A stretch of 64,000 nucleotides of DNA from Paenibacillus mendelii (GTDB taxonomy: Bacteria; Bacillota; Bacilli; Paenibacillales; Paenibacillaceae), in assembly GCF_024498075.1 (NCBI RefSeq), contig NZ_JANHOF010000001.1, forward strand, positions 930,001 to 994,000, written 5' to 3'. The notes under the pieces are model-generated. The model was not told where the DNA came from, searched no databases, and saw nothing but the letters and a program-made list of their open reading frames with translations. How positions within the stretch are numbered: position 1 is the first letter of the stretch; each line of letters starts with the position of its first letter. The position numbers were made by a program, and so were the translations under genes. Positions 19,389 to 29,087 of the stretch are shown here, in pieces.

Positions 19389-20531
19389 TCAAACAGCTGC
19401 TGCTTCGATCCTGGCCCATGCATCGATTTCCATAATCGCCGCCACATCAGGCACCGCGGTTACTGAATGCCGCTCAAGCACGTTTGCAATGACCCGCTCG
19501 ATATCAAGGAACGTAATCGCTCCTTCAAGAAATCGTGCTACTGCAACTTCGTTTGCCGCATTATAGACGGTTGTGGCAGAACGTCCGATCCGGCCGCTCT
19601 CATACGCCATCCGAAGACAAGGATATCGATTAAGGTCCATCTCGCGAAAATGAAGAGCTCCCTGCTTCGCTAAATTTAACGATGGCGTAGGCGAAGGCCT
19701 TCTATCCGGATACGTGAGAGCGTATTGGATCGGTACCCGCATATCCGGCAGTCCGAGCTGAGCAATGATGCTGTGATCAACAAACTCCACATAAGAGTGA
19801 ATGATGCTCTCGGGATGTATCAGAACATGTATATCCTCATAATCAAGACCGAAGAGCCAATGCGCTTCAATCACTTCCAGCCCTTTGTTAGCCATCGTTG
19901 CCGAGTCTATGGTGATCTTAGCCCCCATGGACCAGTTCGGATGGCTAAGCGCTTGTTCAACCGTAACTCCAGCCAGCTGGTCTCTCGAGAGGTCGCGGAA
20001 CGATCCGCCCGAAGCGGTTAACGTGATGCCTTTGAGAGCCGAAAGGGTTTCTCCGTTCAAGCATTGAAATATGGCCGAATGCTCGCTGTCTATCGGAAGA
20101 ATCGAAACCCCTTTTTCAGCCGCACGCTTCATGACGAGATGACCGGCTGTAACGAGCGTCTCCTTATTCGCAAGACCAATATGTTTGCCCGCTTCTATAG
20201 CCGCAAGCGTCGCTTTCAGACCTCTGCTTCCGACTATAGCCGTCACGACAGTATCTGCGTCGTTATCGGCTGCAATCTGAACAAGCCCTTCTTCCCCGTA
20301 AAGCACCTGCGTTCCTGCAGGCAAATGAGGGGCAGCTTCCTCAGCTAACGCCTTGGTCGATAAACAAACGGATCGCGGCCGAAAGCGATTTGCCTGTTCA
20401 ATCAACAGAGCCGCATTATTGCCGGCGGCGAGTCCTTGTATCTCGTAACGATCCGGCTCGTTAGCAACAACGTCAAGCGTTTGTGTTCCGATTGAGCCCG
20501 TAGAACCGAGTATCGTCAGTTTTTTCGTCAT
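19389..20531 (-). CDS. dxr: 1-deoxy-D-xylulose 5-phosphate reductoisomerase
   Basis: The 380-residue NADPH-dependent enzyme performs the second step of the MEP isoprenoid pathway. The nucleotide-binding start ILGSTGSIGTQTLDVV is clear. LPIDSEHSAIFQCL and TASGGSFRD are active-site blocks, and ATMANKGLEVIEAHWLFG is a family signature. Its product eventually feeds undecaprenyl synthesis by uppS, three genes upstream. Confidence 0.98.
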   Translation of the reverse strand: MTKKLTILGSTGSIGTQTLDVVANEPDRYEIQGLAAGNNAALLIEQANRFRPRSVCLSTKALAEEAAPHLPAGTQVLYGEEGLVQIAADNDADTVVTAIVGSRGLKATLAAIEAGKHIGLANKETLVTAGHLVMKRAAEKGVSILPIDSEHSAIFQCLNGETLSALKGITLTASGGSFRDLSRDQLAGVTVEQALSHPNWSMGAKITIDSATMANKGLEVIEAHWLFGLDYEDIHVLIHPESIIHSYVEFVDHSIIAQLGLPDMRVPIQYALTYPDRRPSPTPSLNLAKQGALHFREMDLNRYPCLRMAYESGRIGRSATTVYNAANEVAVARFLEGAITFLDIERVIANVLERHSVTAVPDVAAIMEIDAWARIEAAAV

Positions 20532-20550
20532 GCCCGTTTCTCCTATCCCT

Positions 20551-21360
20551 CTAATTCAGCGGCAGCAGCCCGGTCATGAGCAGCAGCGGGAATACGACCA
20601 GCCAGCTGTCGCATCGATCCAATACGCCGCCATGCCCCGGAAGAAGCGTCCCTGTATCCTTGATGCCCCTCACACGCTTATAAGCGGATTGGATCAGATC
20701 GCCGAACTGTCCGGCAACGGCCGCTATTAGTCCGATCAACAGCGCTCTTCCGATTCCGATCACATCCGGAACCGCCAGTGCGAAGGCGACCGCAACGAGC
20801 AGCGACAGCAGGATACCGCCAAGCGAGCCTTCTATCGTCTTGTTCGGACTGATCGATGGCCACAGCTTGTGCTTACCGATTGCCCGTCCCGTGAAATAAG
20901 CGCCGATGTCCGAAGCCCATATCGCTCCAAAAGCCATCAAGCTCGTTATCAGACCATGCGAGTCCGCATTGCGGACTTCGAACATCGCATTGAATCCAAA
21001 ACCGACATACAGCACCCCTAGAAGCAGCAAGGCCGCACCGTCGATGGTCATCTCATTCTTTGTAACAACCGTAACCGCCAGCAGAAGAAACATCAGCAGC
21101 CACAGCATATGTAAGGCCGAAGGCGAACTCATCCCGAGCTCCTGCCAAGGTACGATAAGCACAAGCATCCCCGCATACCCGAGCAGCGCTGCTGGATGCG
21201 TGCGCTTTACCCCGTTCATGCGAACATACTCGGAGTACCCGATAAAGGATAGTGCCAACAGAAGTCCATAATAATACCATGTTCCAAGAACCGTTAGCAG
21301 TATAAAGACTGTACCGCCAATAACTCCGGTTACGATACGTTGTTTCAATGTACCTAACAC
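20551..21360 (-). CDS. cdsA: Phosphatidate cytidylyltransferase
   Basis: The integral membrane enzyme of about 269 residues makes CDP-diacylglycerol for phospholipid synthesis. It has several hydrophobic segments and the family C-terminal signature, seen as KRVRGIKDTGTLLPGHGGVLDRCDS. The start is uncertain: GTG at 21360 is very close to GGAGC, and TTG at 21348 would give the common N-terminus MKQRIVTGVIGG. It lies between uppS and dxr. Confidence 0.96.
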   Translation of the reverse strand: MLGTLKQRIVTGVIGGTVFILLTVLGTWYYYGLLLALSFIGYSEYVRMNGVKRTHPAALLGYAGMLVLIVPWQELGMSSPSALHMLWLLMFLLLAVTVVTKNEMTIDGAALLLLGVLYVGFGFNAMFEVRNADSHGLITSLMAFGAIWASDIGAYFTGRAIGKHKLWPSISPNKTIEGSLGGILLSLLVAVAFALAVPDVIGIGRALLIGLIAAVAGQFGDLIQSAYKRVRGIKDTGTLLPGHGGVLDRCDSWLVVFPLLLMTGLLPLN

Positions 21361-21384
21361 GCTCCAGATGAAGCCGGTGGCAAG

Positions 21385-22149
21385 CTACAATCCGCCATAG
21401 CGTCGTGCCCGCCTCTGGTATTCCCTTACGGCTTCATGAAAATGGTCTTCCGTAAATTCAGGCCAATAGACATCCGTAAACCACATCTCGCTATAGGCAA
21501 GCTGCCACAGCATGAAATTACTTAGCCGCAGCTCACCGCTCGTTCGGATGAGCAGGTCAGGATCCGGCAGTCCGCAGCTGAGCAGCTTTTCCGCAAACTC
21601 TTGTTCCCCGATCTGATCCGGGTCCATCTCTCCGTCCCGAACCGATTCCGCGATTAGCTTCACAGCTTCAATCATTTCTTTGCGGCTGCCGTAATTCAGA
21701 GCAAAGTTAAGTACAAGCCCGGTGTTATTCGCCGTTTGCCTAATGGCTTCTTCCACCGCCTCGAGCGTGTAAGAAGGGAGATCTTCTTTATGGCCCATCA
21801 TGCGGACCTGCACATTCTTCTCAACCAATTCATTCAACTCGATGGAAAGGAACTCTTGAGGCAGCTTCATCAAGAATTCCACTTCCGCTTTAGGGCGTTT
21901 CCAATTCTCGGTCGAGAACGCATACAGCGTCAAATATTTGACCCCAAGGCGGTCAGCGGCCATCGTGATCCGCTTCACCGCCTTCATTCCTGTATGGTGG
22001 CCAGCGATCCGCGGCAATCCGCGGTTCTTCGCCCATCGTCCGTTGCCGTCCATAATAATGGCAATATGCTTCGGTATATTATCGGTGTCCAGCGCCAAAG
22101 GCGACGCCGCCGTTGCTTTACCGAATTTCGCTTTCAGTCGCTTAAACAT
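21385..22149 (-). CDS. uppS: Undecaprenyl diphosphate synthase
   Basis: The 254-residue cis-prenyltransferase builds the C55 lipid carrier for cell wall synthesis. IIMDGNGRWAKNRGLPRIAGH contains the catalytic Asp, YAFSTENWKRP follows, and the C-terminus has DLLIRTSGELRLSNFMLWQ. The frame is open from 22218, but GGGAGGG at about 22160 supports the ATG at 22149 (MFKRLKAKFG). Confidence 0.97.
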   Translation of the reverse strand: MFKRLKAKFGKATAASPLALDTDNIPKHIAIIMDGNGRWAKNRGLPRIAGHHTGMKAVKRITMAADRLGVKYLTLYAFSTENWKRPKAEVEFLMKLPQEFLSIELNELVEKNVQVRMMGHKEDLPSYTLEAVEEAIRQTANNTGLVLNFALNYGSRKEMIEAVKLIAESVRDGEMDPDQIGEQEFAEKLLSCGLPDPDLLIRTSGELRLSNFMLWQLAYSEMWFTDVYWPEFTEDHFHEAVREYQRRARRYGGL

Positions 22150-22221
22150 ACGCCTGCCCTCCCACCGTAAATGTCGATTTATGCAACAAACCCCACCTGT
22201 CGGAGGGGCGGTGAGCACGCA

Positions 22222-22775
22222 TTATACTTCCATGATTTCCTTCTCTTTGGCAGCCAAAACTTTATCGACTTCCGCGATAAATTTATCAGTCGTCTTCTGA
22301 ATGTCATCCTGGTAGCGTCTTGATTCATCCTCGGAAATATCCGATTTCTCTAGCTTCTTGATGTCGTCGTTGGCGTCGCGGCGAATATTGCGGATCGCGA
22401 CTTTCGATTCCTCGCCCAATTTGCGGGTCAGCTTGACCAATTCGGCACGACGCTCTTCGGTCAATGCAGGAATCGAGAGACGGATCATGCTGCCGTCATT
22501 GGAAGGCGTTAATCCCAGATCGGATTTCATAATCGCCTTCTCGATGGAAGCAAGCGACGATTTATCCCAAGGCTGGATCATCAGCGTTCGGGAATCCGGC
22601 GTATTAATGTTCGCCAATTGATTAACCGGTGTCATCGCTCCGTAGTATTCCACCTGAACACGGTCAAGCAGCGCTGGTGTTGCACGACCTGCGCGCAGCG
22701 AAGTCAAATCGCGTTTCAATGCGCCAATTGCTTTATCCATACGTTCTTCAGCATCTTTTTTAATGGATTGAGGCA

Positions 22776-22776
<1 letters not shown>
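22222..22776 (-). CDS. frr: Ribosome recycling factor
   Basis: The 184-residue protein splits post-termination ribosomes together with EF-G. The end-to-end match includes [28 protein letters not shown] and [14 protein letters not shown]. It starts with GTG at 22776, which overlaps the last base of the pyrH stop codon. Confidence 0.98.
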
Positions 22777-23540
<764 letters not shown>

Positions 23541-23576
23541 TTATCCATTTTTTCTATCATCTATAGGTATAATAAC

Positions 23577-23607
23577 ATAAAAGGCGGGGCGGAAGCCCCG
23601 CCCCGCC
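23577..23607 (-). terminator. Terminator after tsf
   Basis: GGCGGGGC (23600-23607) pairs with GCCCCGCC (23583-23590) around a nine-base loop on the minus strand, followed by TTTTAT. It starts about 14 bases past the tsf stop codon and ends the rpsB-tsf unit. Confidence 0.85.
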
Positions 23608-23620
23608 TAGCGTGTTCGGA

Positions 23621-24271
23621 TTACAGTTTTGCTTGAGACATAACTTCAGCGACGAAGTTGTCTTCTTTTTTCTCCAAGCCTTCGCCCAGCTCATAACGTA
23701 CGAAGCGACGGATCGAAATGTTTTCGCCGATTGCGCTGACTTTTTCGTTCAACAGCATCGAAACGGTCTTGTCTGGATCTTTAATGAAAGACTGCTCGAG
23801 CAGGCAGAACTCTTCGTAGTATTTGCCAAGACGGCCTTCAACCATCTTCTCTACGATGTTAGCCGGTTTGCCTTCGTTCAACGCTTGAGCCTTCAGGATC
23901 TCGCGCTCTTTATCCAGCTCGTCTTGGGATACTTCTTCACGACGAACGAATTTCGGATTAGCTGCAGCGATTTGCATCGCAATGTCACGGGCAAAATCAC
24001 GGAATTGATCGGTTTTGGCAACGAAGTCGGTTTCGCAGTTAATCTCTACGAGAACGCCGATACGGCCGCCAGCATGAATGTACGATTCTACTACGCCTTC
24101 AGTTGCGATACGGCCTGCTTTGTTAGCTGCTGCCGCAAGGCCTTTCTCACGAAGCAATTCACCCGCTTTAGTCAGATCACCGTTTGCTTCTTCGAGCGCT
24201 TTTTTGCAATCCAGCATACCTGCACCCGTTTTTTCACGCAATTCTTTAACTGCACTCGCATTAACCGCCAT
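23621..24271 (-). CDS. tsf: Elongation factor Ts, short form
   Basis: The 216-residue guanine nucleotide exchange factor recycles EF-Tu. The N-terminal UBA-like domain ([25 protein letters not shown]) and core segment [22 protein letters not shown] are clear. B. subtilis EF-Ts has about 290 residues; here part of the core is missing, as in other short EF-Ts proteins. The sequence is intact, with no frameshift seen. AGGAGGT at about 24285 supports the ATG at 24271. Confidence 0.96.
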   Translation of the reverse strand: MAVNASAVKELREKTGAGMLDCKKALEEANGDLTKAGELLREKGLAAAANKAGRIATEGVVESYIHAGGRIGVLVEINCETDFVAKTDQFRDFARDIAMQIAAANPKFVRREEVSQDELDKEREILKAQALNEGKPANIVEKMVEGRLGKYYEEFCLLEQSFIKDPDKTVSMLLNEKVSAIGENISIRRFVRYELGEGLEKKEDNFVAEVMSQAKL

Positions 24272-24307
24272 AATATAGAGACCTCCTGAGTTCATCGTAT
24301 GTTTACA

Positions 24308-24354
24308 TTCGAAAAAAGGGCGGTGAGAGGTTATACACCTTCAGACCACCCTTT
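24308..24354 (-). terminator. Terminator-like hairpin between rpsB and tsf
   Basis: AAAGGG and GGT pair with ACC and CCCTTT on the minus strand, with one mismatch (24315-24354), followed by a run of T (24312-24317). It lies inside the rpsB-tsf pair. It may lower tsf expression relative to rpsB, or protect the rpsB 3' end after processing. Confidence 0.6.
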
Positions 24355-24377
24355 CTTGCTGACTATACATTAACGAC

Positions 24378-25076
24378 TTACGCAGTCGTTTGCTCGCCTT
24401 GGTTCGCTTCGACAATAGCGTCGGCCATCTTAGCAGTCAACAACTTAACTGCACGAATAGCGTCGTCATTGCCTGGAATGACGTAGTCAATTTCGTCTGG
24501 ATCACAGTTAGTATCTACGATACCGACGATAGGAATACCCAGTTTGCGAGCTTCTGCAACAGCAATGCGCTCTTTGCGCGGGTCGATGATGAACAGCGCG
24601 CTAGGCAAACCTTTCATGCCTTTAATGCCGCCGAGGAATTTCTCAAGACGATCTTTCTCTTTGCGGAGAATGATGACTTCTTTCTTCGGAAGTACGTTGA
24701 ATGTACCGTCTTCTTCCCACTTCTCAAGAAGCTTCAGACGATCGATACGCTTTTGGATCGTTTGGAAGTTAGTCAGCGTGCCGCCGAGCCAACGTTGGTT
24801 GATGTAGAAGTTTCCGCAACGTTCAGCTTCTTCTTTCACCGAATCTTGCGCTTGTTTTTTCGTGCCGACGAAAAGAATCGTACCGCCTTCTTCCGCTACA
24901 GAGCGAACGAAGTTGTAAGCCTCTTCGACTTTCTTAACTGTTTTTTGCAGGTCGATAATGTAAATGCCGTTCCGTTCAGTGAAGATATAACGATCCATCT
25001 TCGGATTCCAACGACGAGTCTGGTGACCGAAGTGTACCCCAGCTTCAAGAAGCTGTTTCATGGAAATAACCGCCAT
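24378..25076 (-). CDS. rpsB: 30S ribosomal protein S2
   Basis: The 232-residue protein binds the back of the 30S subunit late in assembly. [22 protein letters not shown] at the start, [13 protein letters not shown] and [20 protein letters not shown] are signatures. The frame is open to 25130, but AGGAGGTG just upstream supports the ATG at 25076. It is followed by tsf as in nearly all bacteria and has its own promoter. Confidence 0.98.
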   Translation of the reverse strand: MAVISMKQLLEAGVHFGHQTRRWNPKMDRYIFTERNGIYIIDLQKTVKKVEEAYNFVRSVAEEGGTILFVGTKKQAQDSVKEEAERCGNFYINQRWLGGTLTNFQTIQKRIDRLKLLEKWEEDGTFNVLPKKEVIILRKEKDRLEKFLGGIKGMKGLPSALFIIDPRKERIAVAEARKLGIPIVGIVDTNCDPDEIDYVIPGNDDAIRAVKLLTAKMADAIVEANQGEQTTA

Positions 25077-25205
25077 CCTCACAACACCTCCTAGTAAATG
25101 GTTTTTTGTGTTTTCCTCCGCCAATCTCATTTTTCGGCAAAACTCCGGCCGGGCCGAAGCACCCTTGTCGAAATTAATCGGCGTGTGATTTTAACACCGT
25201 CAATT

Positions 25206-25234
25206 ACTATACCATAACTAATTCCAGCACGCAA
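25206..25234 (-). promoter_or_regulatory. Sigma-A promoter of rpsB-tsf
   Basis: TTGCGT (25229-25234), a 17-base spacer ending in TGG (extended -10), and TATAGT (25206-25211) stand on the minus strand. The leader to rpsB is about 120 bases and has a GC-rich segment (about 25130-25165) that may fold. This is consistent with the autoregulated leaders typical of ribosomal protein genes, but no known motif was recognised. Confidence 0.7.
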
Positions 25235-25278
25235 CAGCAACCGGCGGGCGTATCGACAAGTTTCTGTCCTGCCCGCAC

Positions 25279-25905
25279 TCAGCCTTGTCCGAGCGAAATT
25301 TCTTTCTTTGCTTCCTCGGGCGAAAGCGGTTTGCTCGTGATGATCGCCTTAACCTCTTTAACGGTCTTTTTTCCTTCAAATGGAAAATAACCCGCGCGTA
25401 TTTTGGTGCTTCGCATCAGGCTCGTAAATGTTTTTTTATCACTGATAATACCTTTGTCCGCAAGCAGGTCCGCTATTTCCGTAACACTGGACCCGGGTTC
25501 AATGCGAACGATAATGCGCTTAGCTGCCGGCTCGGTCTTCTTCACAGCTTGATCGATCGCTGCGCCAGTACCGTTTCCAGCTGCAGCCTTCTTATTTGCT
25601 TCGGGGTCTGCTTGGCCAGCTGCGGGTTTGCTCGCAGCCGGAACTTCCTCCGCCGGCTTCCCGCCGGCAGGCTCCTGCTTCTTCTGGGCCTCCTGCAGCT
25701 CTTTTGTAATGCGCTCGCGTTCCTCCGCGATTCGTTGATCCAGCTCTGCCTGGCTATAGGAAGGCGCATCCGCCTCGGTTTGCTCGTCTTGTCCTCGGTT
25801 CACAAGCCTGTCCTTCTGCTGCTGGCCGACAATCATCAACTGGAGGAGCATGGCGCCCACAATGAGACCCGTGCCGAGTCCCAATAAAAATGGCCGTTTA
25901 TTCAT
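25279..25905 (-). CDS. Membrane-anchored protein with YceG/LysM-like domain
   Basis: The 208-residue protein has one N-terminal membrane segment (about residues 7-26), a charged Glu/Gln/Lys/Ala-rich linker (about 40-120), and a C-terminal domain beginning RIIVRIEPGSSVTEIADLLADKG. That domain resembles the small N-terminal substrate-binding module of endolytic transglycosylases of the MltG/YceG family. The catalytic YceG domain is absent, so it should bind, not cut, peptidoglycan, if the resemblance is right. The ATG overlaps the stop of the swrB-like gene (ATGA). It is the last gene of the fla/che string. B. subtilis has no gene here. Confidence 0.7.
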   Translation of the reverse strand: MNKRPFLLGLGTGLIVGAMLLQLMIVGQQQKDRLVNRGQDEQTEADAPSYSQAELDQRIAEERERITKELQEAQKKQEPAGGKPAEEVPAASKPAAGQADPEANKKAAAGNGTGAAIDQAVKKTEPAAKRIIVRIEPGSSVTEIADLLADKGIISDKKTFTSLMRSTKIRAGYFPFEGKKTVKEVKAIITSKPLSPEEAKKEISLGQG

Positions 25906-26456
25906 CGTGTGTTTGTTTCCTCCTGCTTGGACAACTGAAGAATAAGCTGAACTTCTCCCTTATTCAAATTCAGTTTTTTCGCAATTGCCTCCACCGATTT
26001 GCCGTTATCATAGAGCTCGAACAGCTCCGAGTAACGGGCGCGAATGGTCGGCGGTGTATCCTGAACGGAGATATCGCTCTGTACCTCCAGCACCGCTTCT
26101 GGCGCTTCTGCAATAATCGGAAGCGGCTCTGGGCTGCTGAATGAATCAGACCGTGCTGCCGGTGTCTGCTTATTCGATTCTAATAACGATTGTTCAAGCT
26201 CGGCACAGCGTTTCTCCAATTGATCGATACGCTCCTCGCGAAGCATAGCTTGCGATTTGTGCTCTTGCTGCACCTTGGCTACTAGATTTACCATATCGCG
26301 ATTGTCTGCTTCCATGTTCTCCATGAACGTTTCTAACGCTGTCTCCATATTACGCACGGCCAAGTTACCTTCCGCTGGCGCATGCTTTCTAGGCTGTATG
26401 AAACCAAATACGATCACTACCGCACCCAGTAACACGATGTAAAGCCATGGATCCAT
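25902..26456 (-). CDS. swrB: SwrB-like (DUF6115) membrane protein
   Basis: The 184-residue protein has an N-terminal membrane segment (PWLYIVLLGAVVIVFGFI), a predicted coiled coil (about residues 35-95), a Pro/Glu-rich spacer, and a C-terminal helix-turn-helix-like part (VEAIAKKLNLNKGEVQLILQL). Layout and position near sigD and rpsB agree with B. subtilis SwrB (YlxL), which promotes flagellar export gate activation. Sequence similarity to SwrB is mainly in the architecture, so function is inferred. The ATG at 26456 is preferred over the upstream GTG because of TAGGTG nine bases before it. Confidence 0.7.
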   Translation of the reverse strand: MDPWLYIVLLGAVVIVFGFIQPRKHAPAEGNLAVRNMETALETFMENMEADNRDMVNLVAKVQQEHKSQAMLREERIDQLEKRCAELEQSLLESNKQTPAARSDSFSSPEPLPIIAEAPEAVLEVQSDISVQDTPPTIRARYSELFELYDNGKSVEAIAKKLNLNKGEVQLILQLSKQEETNTR

Positions 26457-26476
26457 TTTAACTGTCACCTACAATC

Positions 26477-26806
26477 TTATAACGAAATGTCAATATGCTG
26501 TCCTTTATAGGGATGTACGGCGGGTTGCGAGGAGGCCTCTTGAGATTCGTCGCCGCGCTTCCCCTTCTTATTGCGCTTATTCGGATTGTAGGAACCGCCT
26601 TCACGCTGCTGATGCTCGTGAATATCCAGGTGGCTGCTTTCCTCTACCGCTGCGTTCTGTGTACGCTGCAGCTCCGTTTGCTTGGCGGCCTCGTTTTCCA
26701 ACTTCGTTTGCTCGATCATGGTTTTTTGCAGCAGCTGATTATGCAGCGTGCTGGTTTCAGGTGAACGCTGAACCGATACCTGCAAATCGATTGACCGGTA
26801 AGGCAT
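26477..26806 (-). CDS. Uncharacterised hydrophilic protein in fla/che operon
   Basis: The 109-residue product is unknown to me. It has no membrane segment or signal peptide. It is rich in Gln, Glu and Lys, with a helix-prone middle (TMIEQTKLENEAAKQTELQ) and a basic patch (NPNKRNKKGKR). GAGGGGG nine bases before the ATG supports translation, and it is tightly set between fapA and the swrB-like gene. The composition suggests a small, partly disordered accessory protein. Confidence 0.6.
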   Translation of the reverse strand: MPYRSIDLQVSVQRSPETSTLHNQLLQKTMIEQTKLENEAAKQTELQRTQNAAVEESSHLDIHEHQQREGGSYNPNKRNKKGKRGDESQEASSQPAVHPYKGQHIDISL

Positions 26807-26867
26807 CCGCTATTCCCCCTCACTGCTCGGACAGATACGCCGGGCTTGTGATCAGATTCATGCTTAT

Positions 26868-28274
26868 TTAGTAGTAGGGCAGCATCACGATATCGCCTTC
26901 CGAGAACCGGAATGATACACGCTGGGTAGGGTCCTTCACAAAACGAGTGTAGCGTCCGATTACGATCTTGGTCCCTCCGTAAATCAAACTGACGGCATCT
27001 ACCTTAGCGGAATCCGTGTTTTCGAGCGATTTCTCAATCTCCAGCATTCTCTCCTTGGACGCGGCTATTTCATCCACAGCTTGACGCTTCGTAGCGGTAA
27101 GTTTAATTCGCAATGCCATCTTATCCGATGAAAGCTGCCCTGCTGCGGCAAGCTGGTCTAACAAGACAAGCGCCTTCTCGGTCTTGTCCAGATTTCCCAT
27201 TGTTGTCTTCAGCTGCTGTCTAAGCTCCTGCAGCTCTGCTCTTAACTCCGGACGGACGCCAACCTCAATAGATGTAGCCGTTGACATCGTGTTCCCGATC
27301 GTGCGGGCCGAGACGCCCTCGCCGGCTTGAATGGAGCCCCCAACGATCAAGCCCTTGGCTCCGATGCAAATCACTTTCCCGCCTGCACGAACATGCGAAT
27401 GCATGATGCTCTGCGAGACGAGAACATCTTCTGCAGCCGAAACATTGCCGTCTTGAATAAAGGAGCTCTTCACATTCTTGCCTGCCCGGACATAGCCTTT
27501 ATTGCTGGCGAGAATGCCTCCGGTGACTTCGACAGAGCCTTCTGCCTCCAGCTCCGCTCCTTCTACACCGCCGATGACCCGAATATCGCCGGAAGCTTTG
27601 ATTCGGAACCCCGTCAGCACATTGCCGCGTATAACGACTGTTCCTACGAAATCGATATTGCCGATATTATAATCCACGTCGCCGTTAACCTCATAGATCG
27701 GAAATACATTGATCTTGCTCTTATCCGTCATCGTAATGAGCCCGTCAATGGCGGCATATAGAGCCGTTTTTTCCGGATTCATCACGACATTCTTGCCCTG
27801 CTTGAAGTAGGCTTCCTTGCCGTTTTTCCCGGGGGCGATATCGCCAGTCACCAGCTTGCCCGGCTTGCTTTCCGTCGCGGGGATTTTCTCGGCTATGAGC
27901 TGTCCTCGTTTGACGTTTTTCAATTGCGAGATTTCTTTAAAATCGACTTTGCCATCCTCAAGCTCTGTTGGGCGGCGGTTCTCTTCATTCATATTGTACG
28001 CGAATCGGATCTGTCCATCTTGACCGTTCACAGCGGGATCTCCTTGAGCGATAACCGTTTGACTGTAAAAGAACAATTTTGGCTGCATCGCGATTCTGGC
28101 CAATACGTCTGTATCGATCCCAAAGTGCACCCCATTACTCCTGACGAATGCTTCTAACTCGTTCAACGTGCACGAAAATTGTTCGTCCGCGACGTTAAAC
28201 TGTAAATAGGCTGTTAGCTTGTCTTGAGATGTTTGGATAACTATGCATGATTCCAATGTACTGGAAATCGTCAT
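26868..28274 (-). CDS. fapA: FapA family protein (DUF342)
   Basis: The 468-residue cytoplasmic protein has an N-terminal domain, then a right-handed beta-helix-like region (about residues 190-330) with many short repeats such as GNVLTGFRIKASGDIRV and GGVEGAELEAEGSVEV. A coiled coil follows (ELRAELQELRQQLK), then a small C-terminal strand domain. The family is named flagellar assembly protein A and is often coded in flagellar operons of Paenibacillus and clostridia, but its biochemical role is not firmly known. It lies between sigD and the small ORF at 26477; B. subtilis lacks it here. Confidence 0.85.
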   Translation of the reverse strand: MTISSTLESCIVIQTSQDKLTAYLQFNVADEQFSCTLNELEAFVRSNGVHFGIDTDVLARIAMQPKLFFYSQTVIAQGDPAVNGQDGQIRFAYNMNEENRRPTELEDGKVDFKEISQLKNVKRGQLIAEKIPATESKPGKLVTGDIAPGKNGKEAYFKQGKNVVMNPEKTALYAAIDGLITMTDKSKINVFPIYEVNGDVDYNIGNIDFVGTVVIRGNVLTGFRIKASGDIRVIGGVEGAELEAEGSVEVTGGILASNKGYVRAGKNVKSSFIQDGNVSAAEDVLVSQSIMHSHVRAGGKVICIGAKGLIVGGSIQAGEGVSARTIGNTMSTATSIEVGVRPELRAELQELRQQLKTTMGNLDKTEKALVLLDQLAAAGQLSSDKMALRIKLTATKRQAVDEIAASKERMLEIEKSLENTDSAKVDAVSLIYGGTKIVIGRYTRFVKDPTQRVSFRFSEGDIVMLPYY

Positions 28275-28297
28275 TGCCGCCCCTCCTTATCGAACGA

Positions 28298-29086
28298 TTA
28301 GTGTTGCATCAACTGATCCTTCTGCTTATCCAGCGCACCTCGCAGTCTTAATATCGCTTTCGAGTGCAGCTGGGAAATGCGCGATGGCGATAATGACATA
28401 ACTTCGGCAATTTCACTGAGCGATAATTCTTCGTAATAAAATAAGGAAATAACCGTCCGCTCCTTGGCAGTCAACCGTTCAATTCCGCGCGTGAGCGATT
28501 CTTTCAAAAAGAATTCATGAACCTTGTAATCCGGGTTCTTGGCCTTCTCATCGATGAGCAGAGACAGCCTCGTCTCCGACTCCTCTTCACGAATGGGATC
28601 CTCGAGCGAGCAAACGGTCGTTACGGCAATTTCTTGGATCATATGCTGGAATTCCTTCTCGCTCACATCCAAGTAAGCACTGATTTCACCATCGGACACA
28701 GATCGAAGCAGGTGCTGCTCCAAATGCTGATACGCTTCTTCGATTTTTTTCGCTTTCTCGCGAACCGAGCGGGGAACCCAATCCCCCTGCCGCAGCCCAT
28801 CGATGATCGCACCGCGAATCCGCCAGGACGCGTAGGTTTCAAACTGCAAACCGCGCGTATAATCAAATTTTTCGATCGCATCAATAAGTCCCATCACGCC
28901 ATTGCTTGCCAAATCGTCTTTCGAAACATTCTTCGGAAGTCCAATGGCCATGCGGTTGCTTACAAAATCGACCAAAGTCAAGTAATACTCAATCAACCGC
29001 TTCTTAGCATCAATATCTCCGTCTTTTTTCCACTTTTGCCAAATCTCGATGTTAGATAAATGAGGCGCCTTCGACTCAATCATCAT
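28298..29086 (-). CDS. sigD: RNA polymerase sigma factor SigD (FliA family)
   Basis: The 262-residue sigma-28 factor directs transcription of late flagellar, motility and autolysin genes. Region 2 is seen as GLQFETYASWRIRGAIIDGLR and region 4 as LSLSEIAEVMSLSPSRISQLH. Near the start, KKRLIEYYLTLVDFVSNRMA is also typical. Two ATG codons (29086, 29083) follow GGAGGGTGAG. It sits near the distal end of the fla/che operon, a position that in B. subtilis makes its level depend on full-length transcription. The anti-sigma gene flgM is not in this window. Confidence 0.97.
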   Translation of the reverse strand: MMIESKAPHLSNIEIWQKWKKDGDIDAKKRLIEYYLTLVDFVSNRMAIGLPKNVSKDDLASNGVMGLIDAIEKFDYTRGLQFETYASWRIRGAIIDGLRQGDWVPRSVREKAKKIEEAYQHLEQHLLRSVSDGEISAYLDVSEKEFQHMIQEIAVTTVCSLEDPIREEESETRLSLLIDEKAKNPDYKVHEFFLKESLTRGIERLTAKERTVISLFYYEELSLSEIAEVMSLSPSRISQLHSKAILRLRGALDKQKDQLMQH

Positions 29087-29087
29087 C

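Noticed and set aside
23612-24289. 225-codon plus-strand frame opposite tsf
   Set aside because: Antisense shadow of tsf with an improbable Phe/Cys-rich sequence.
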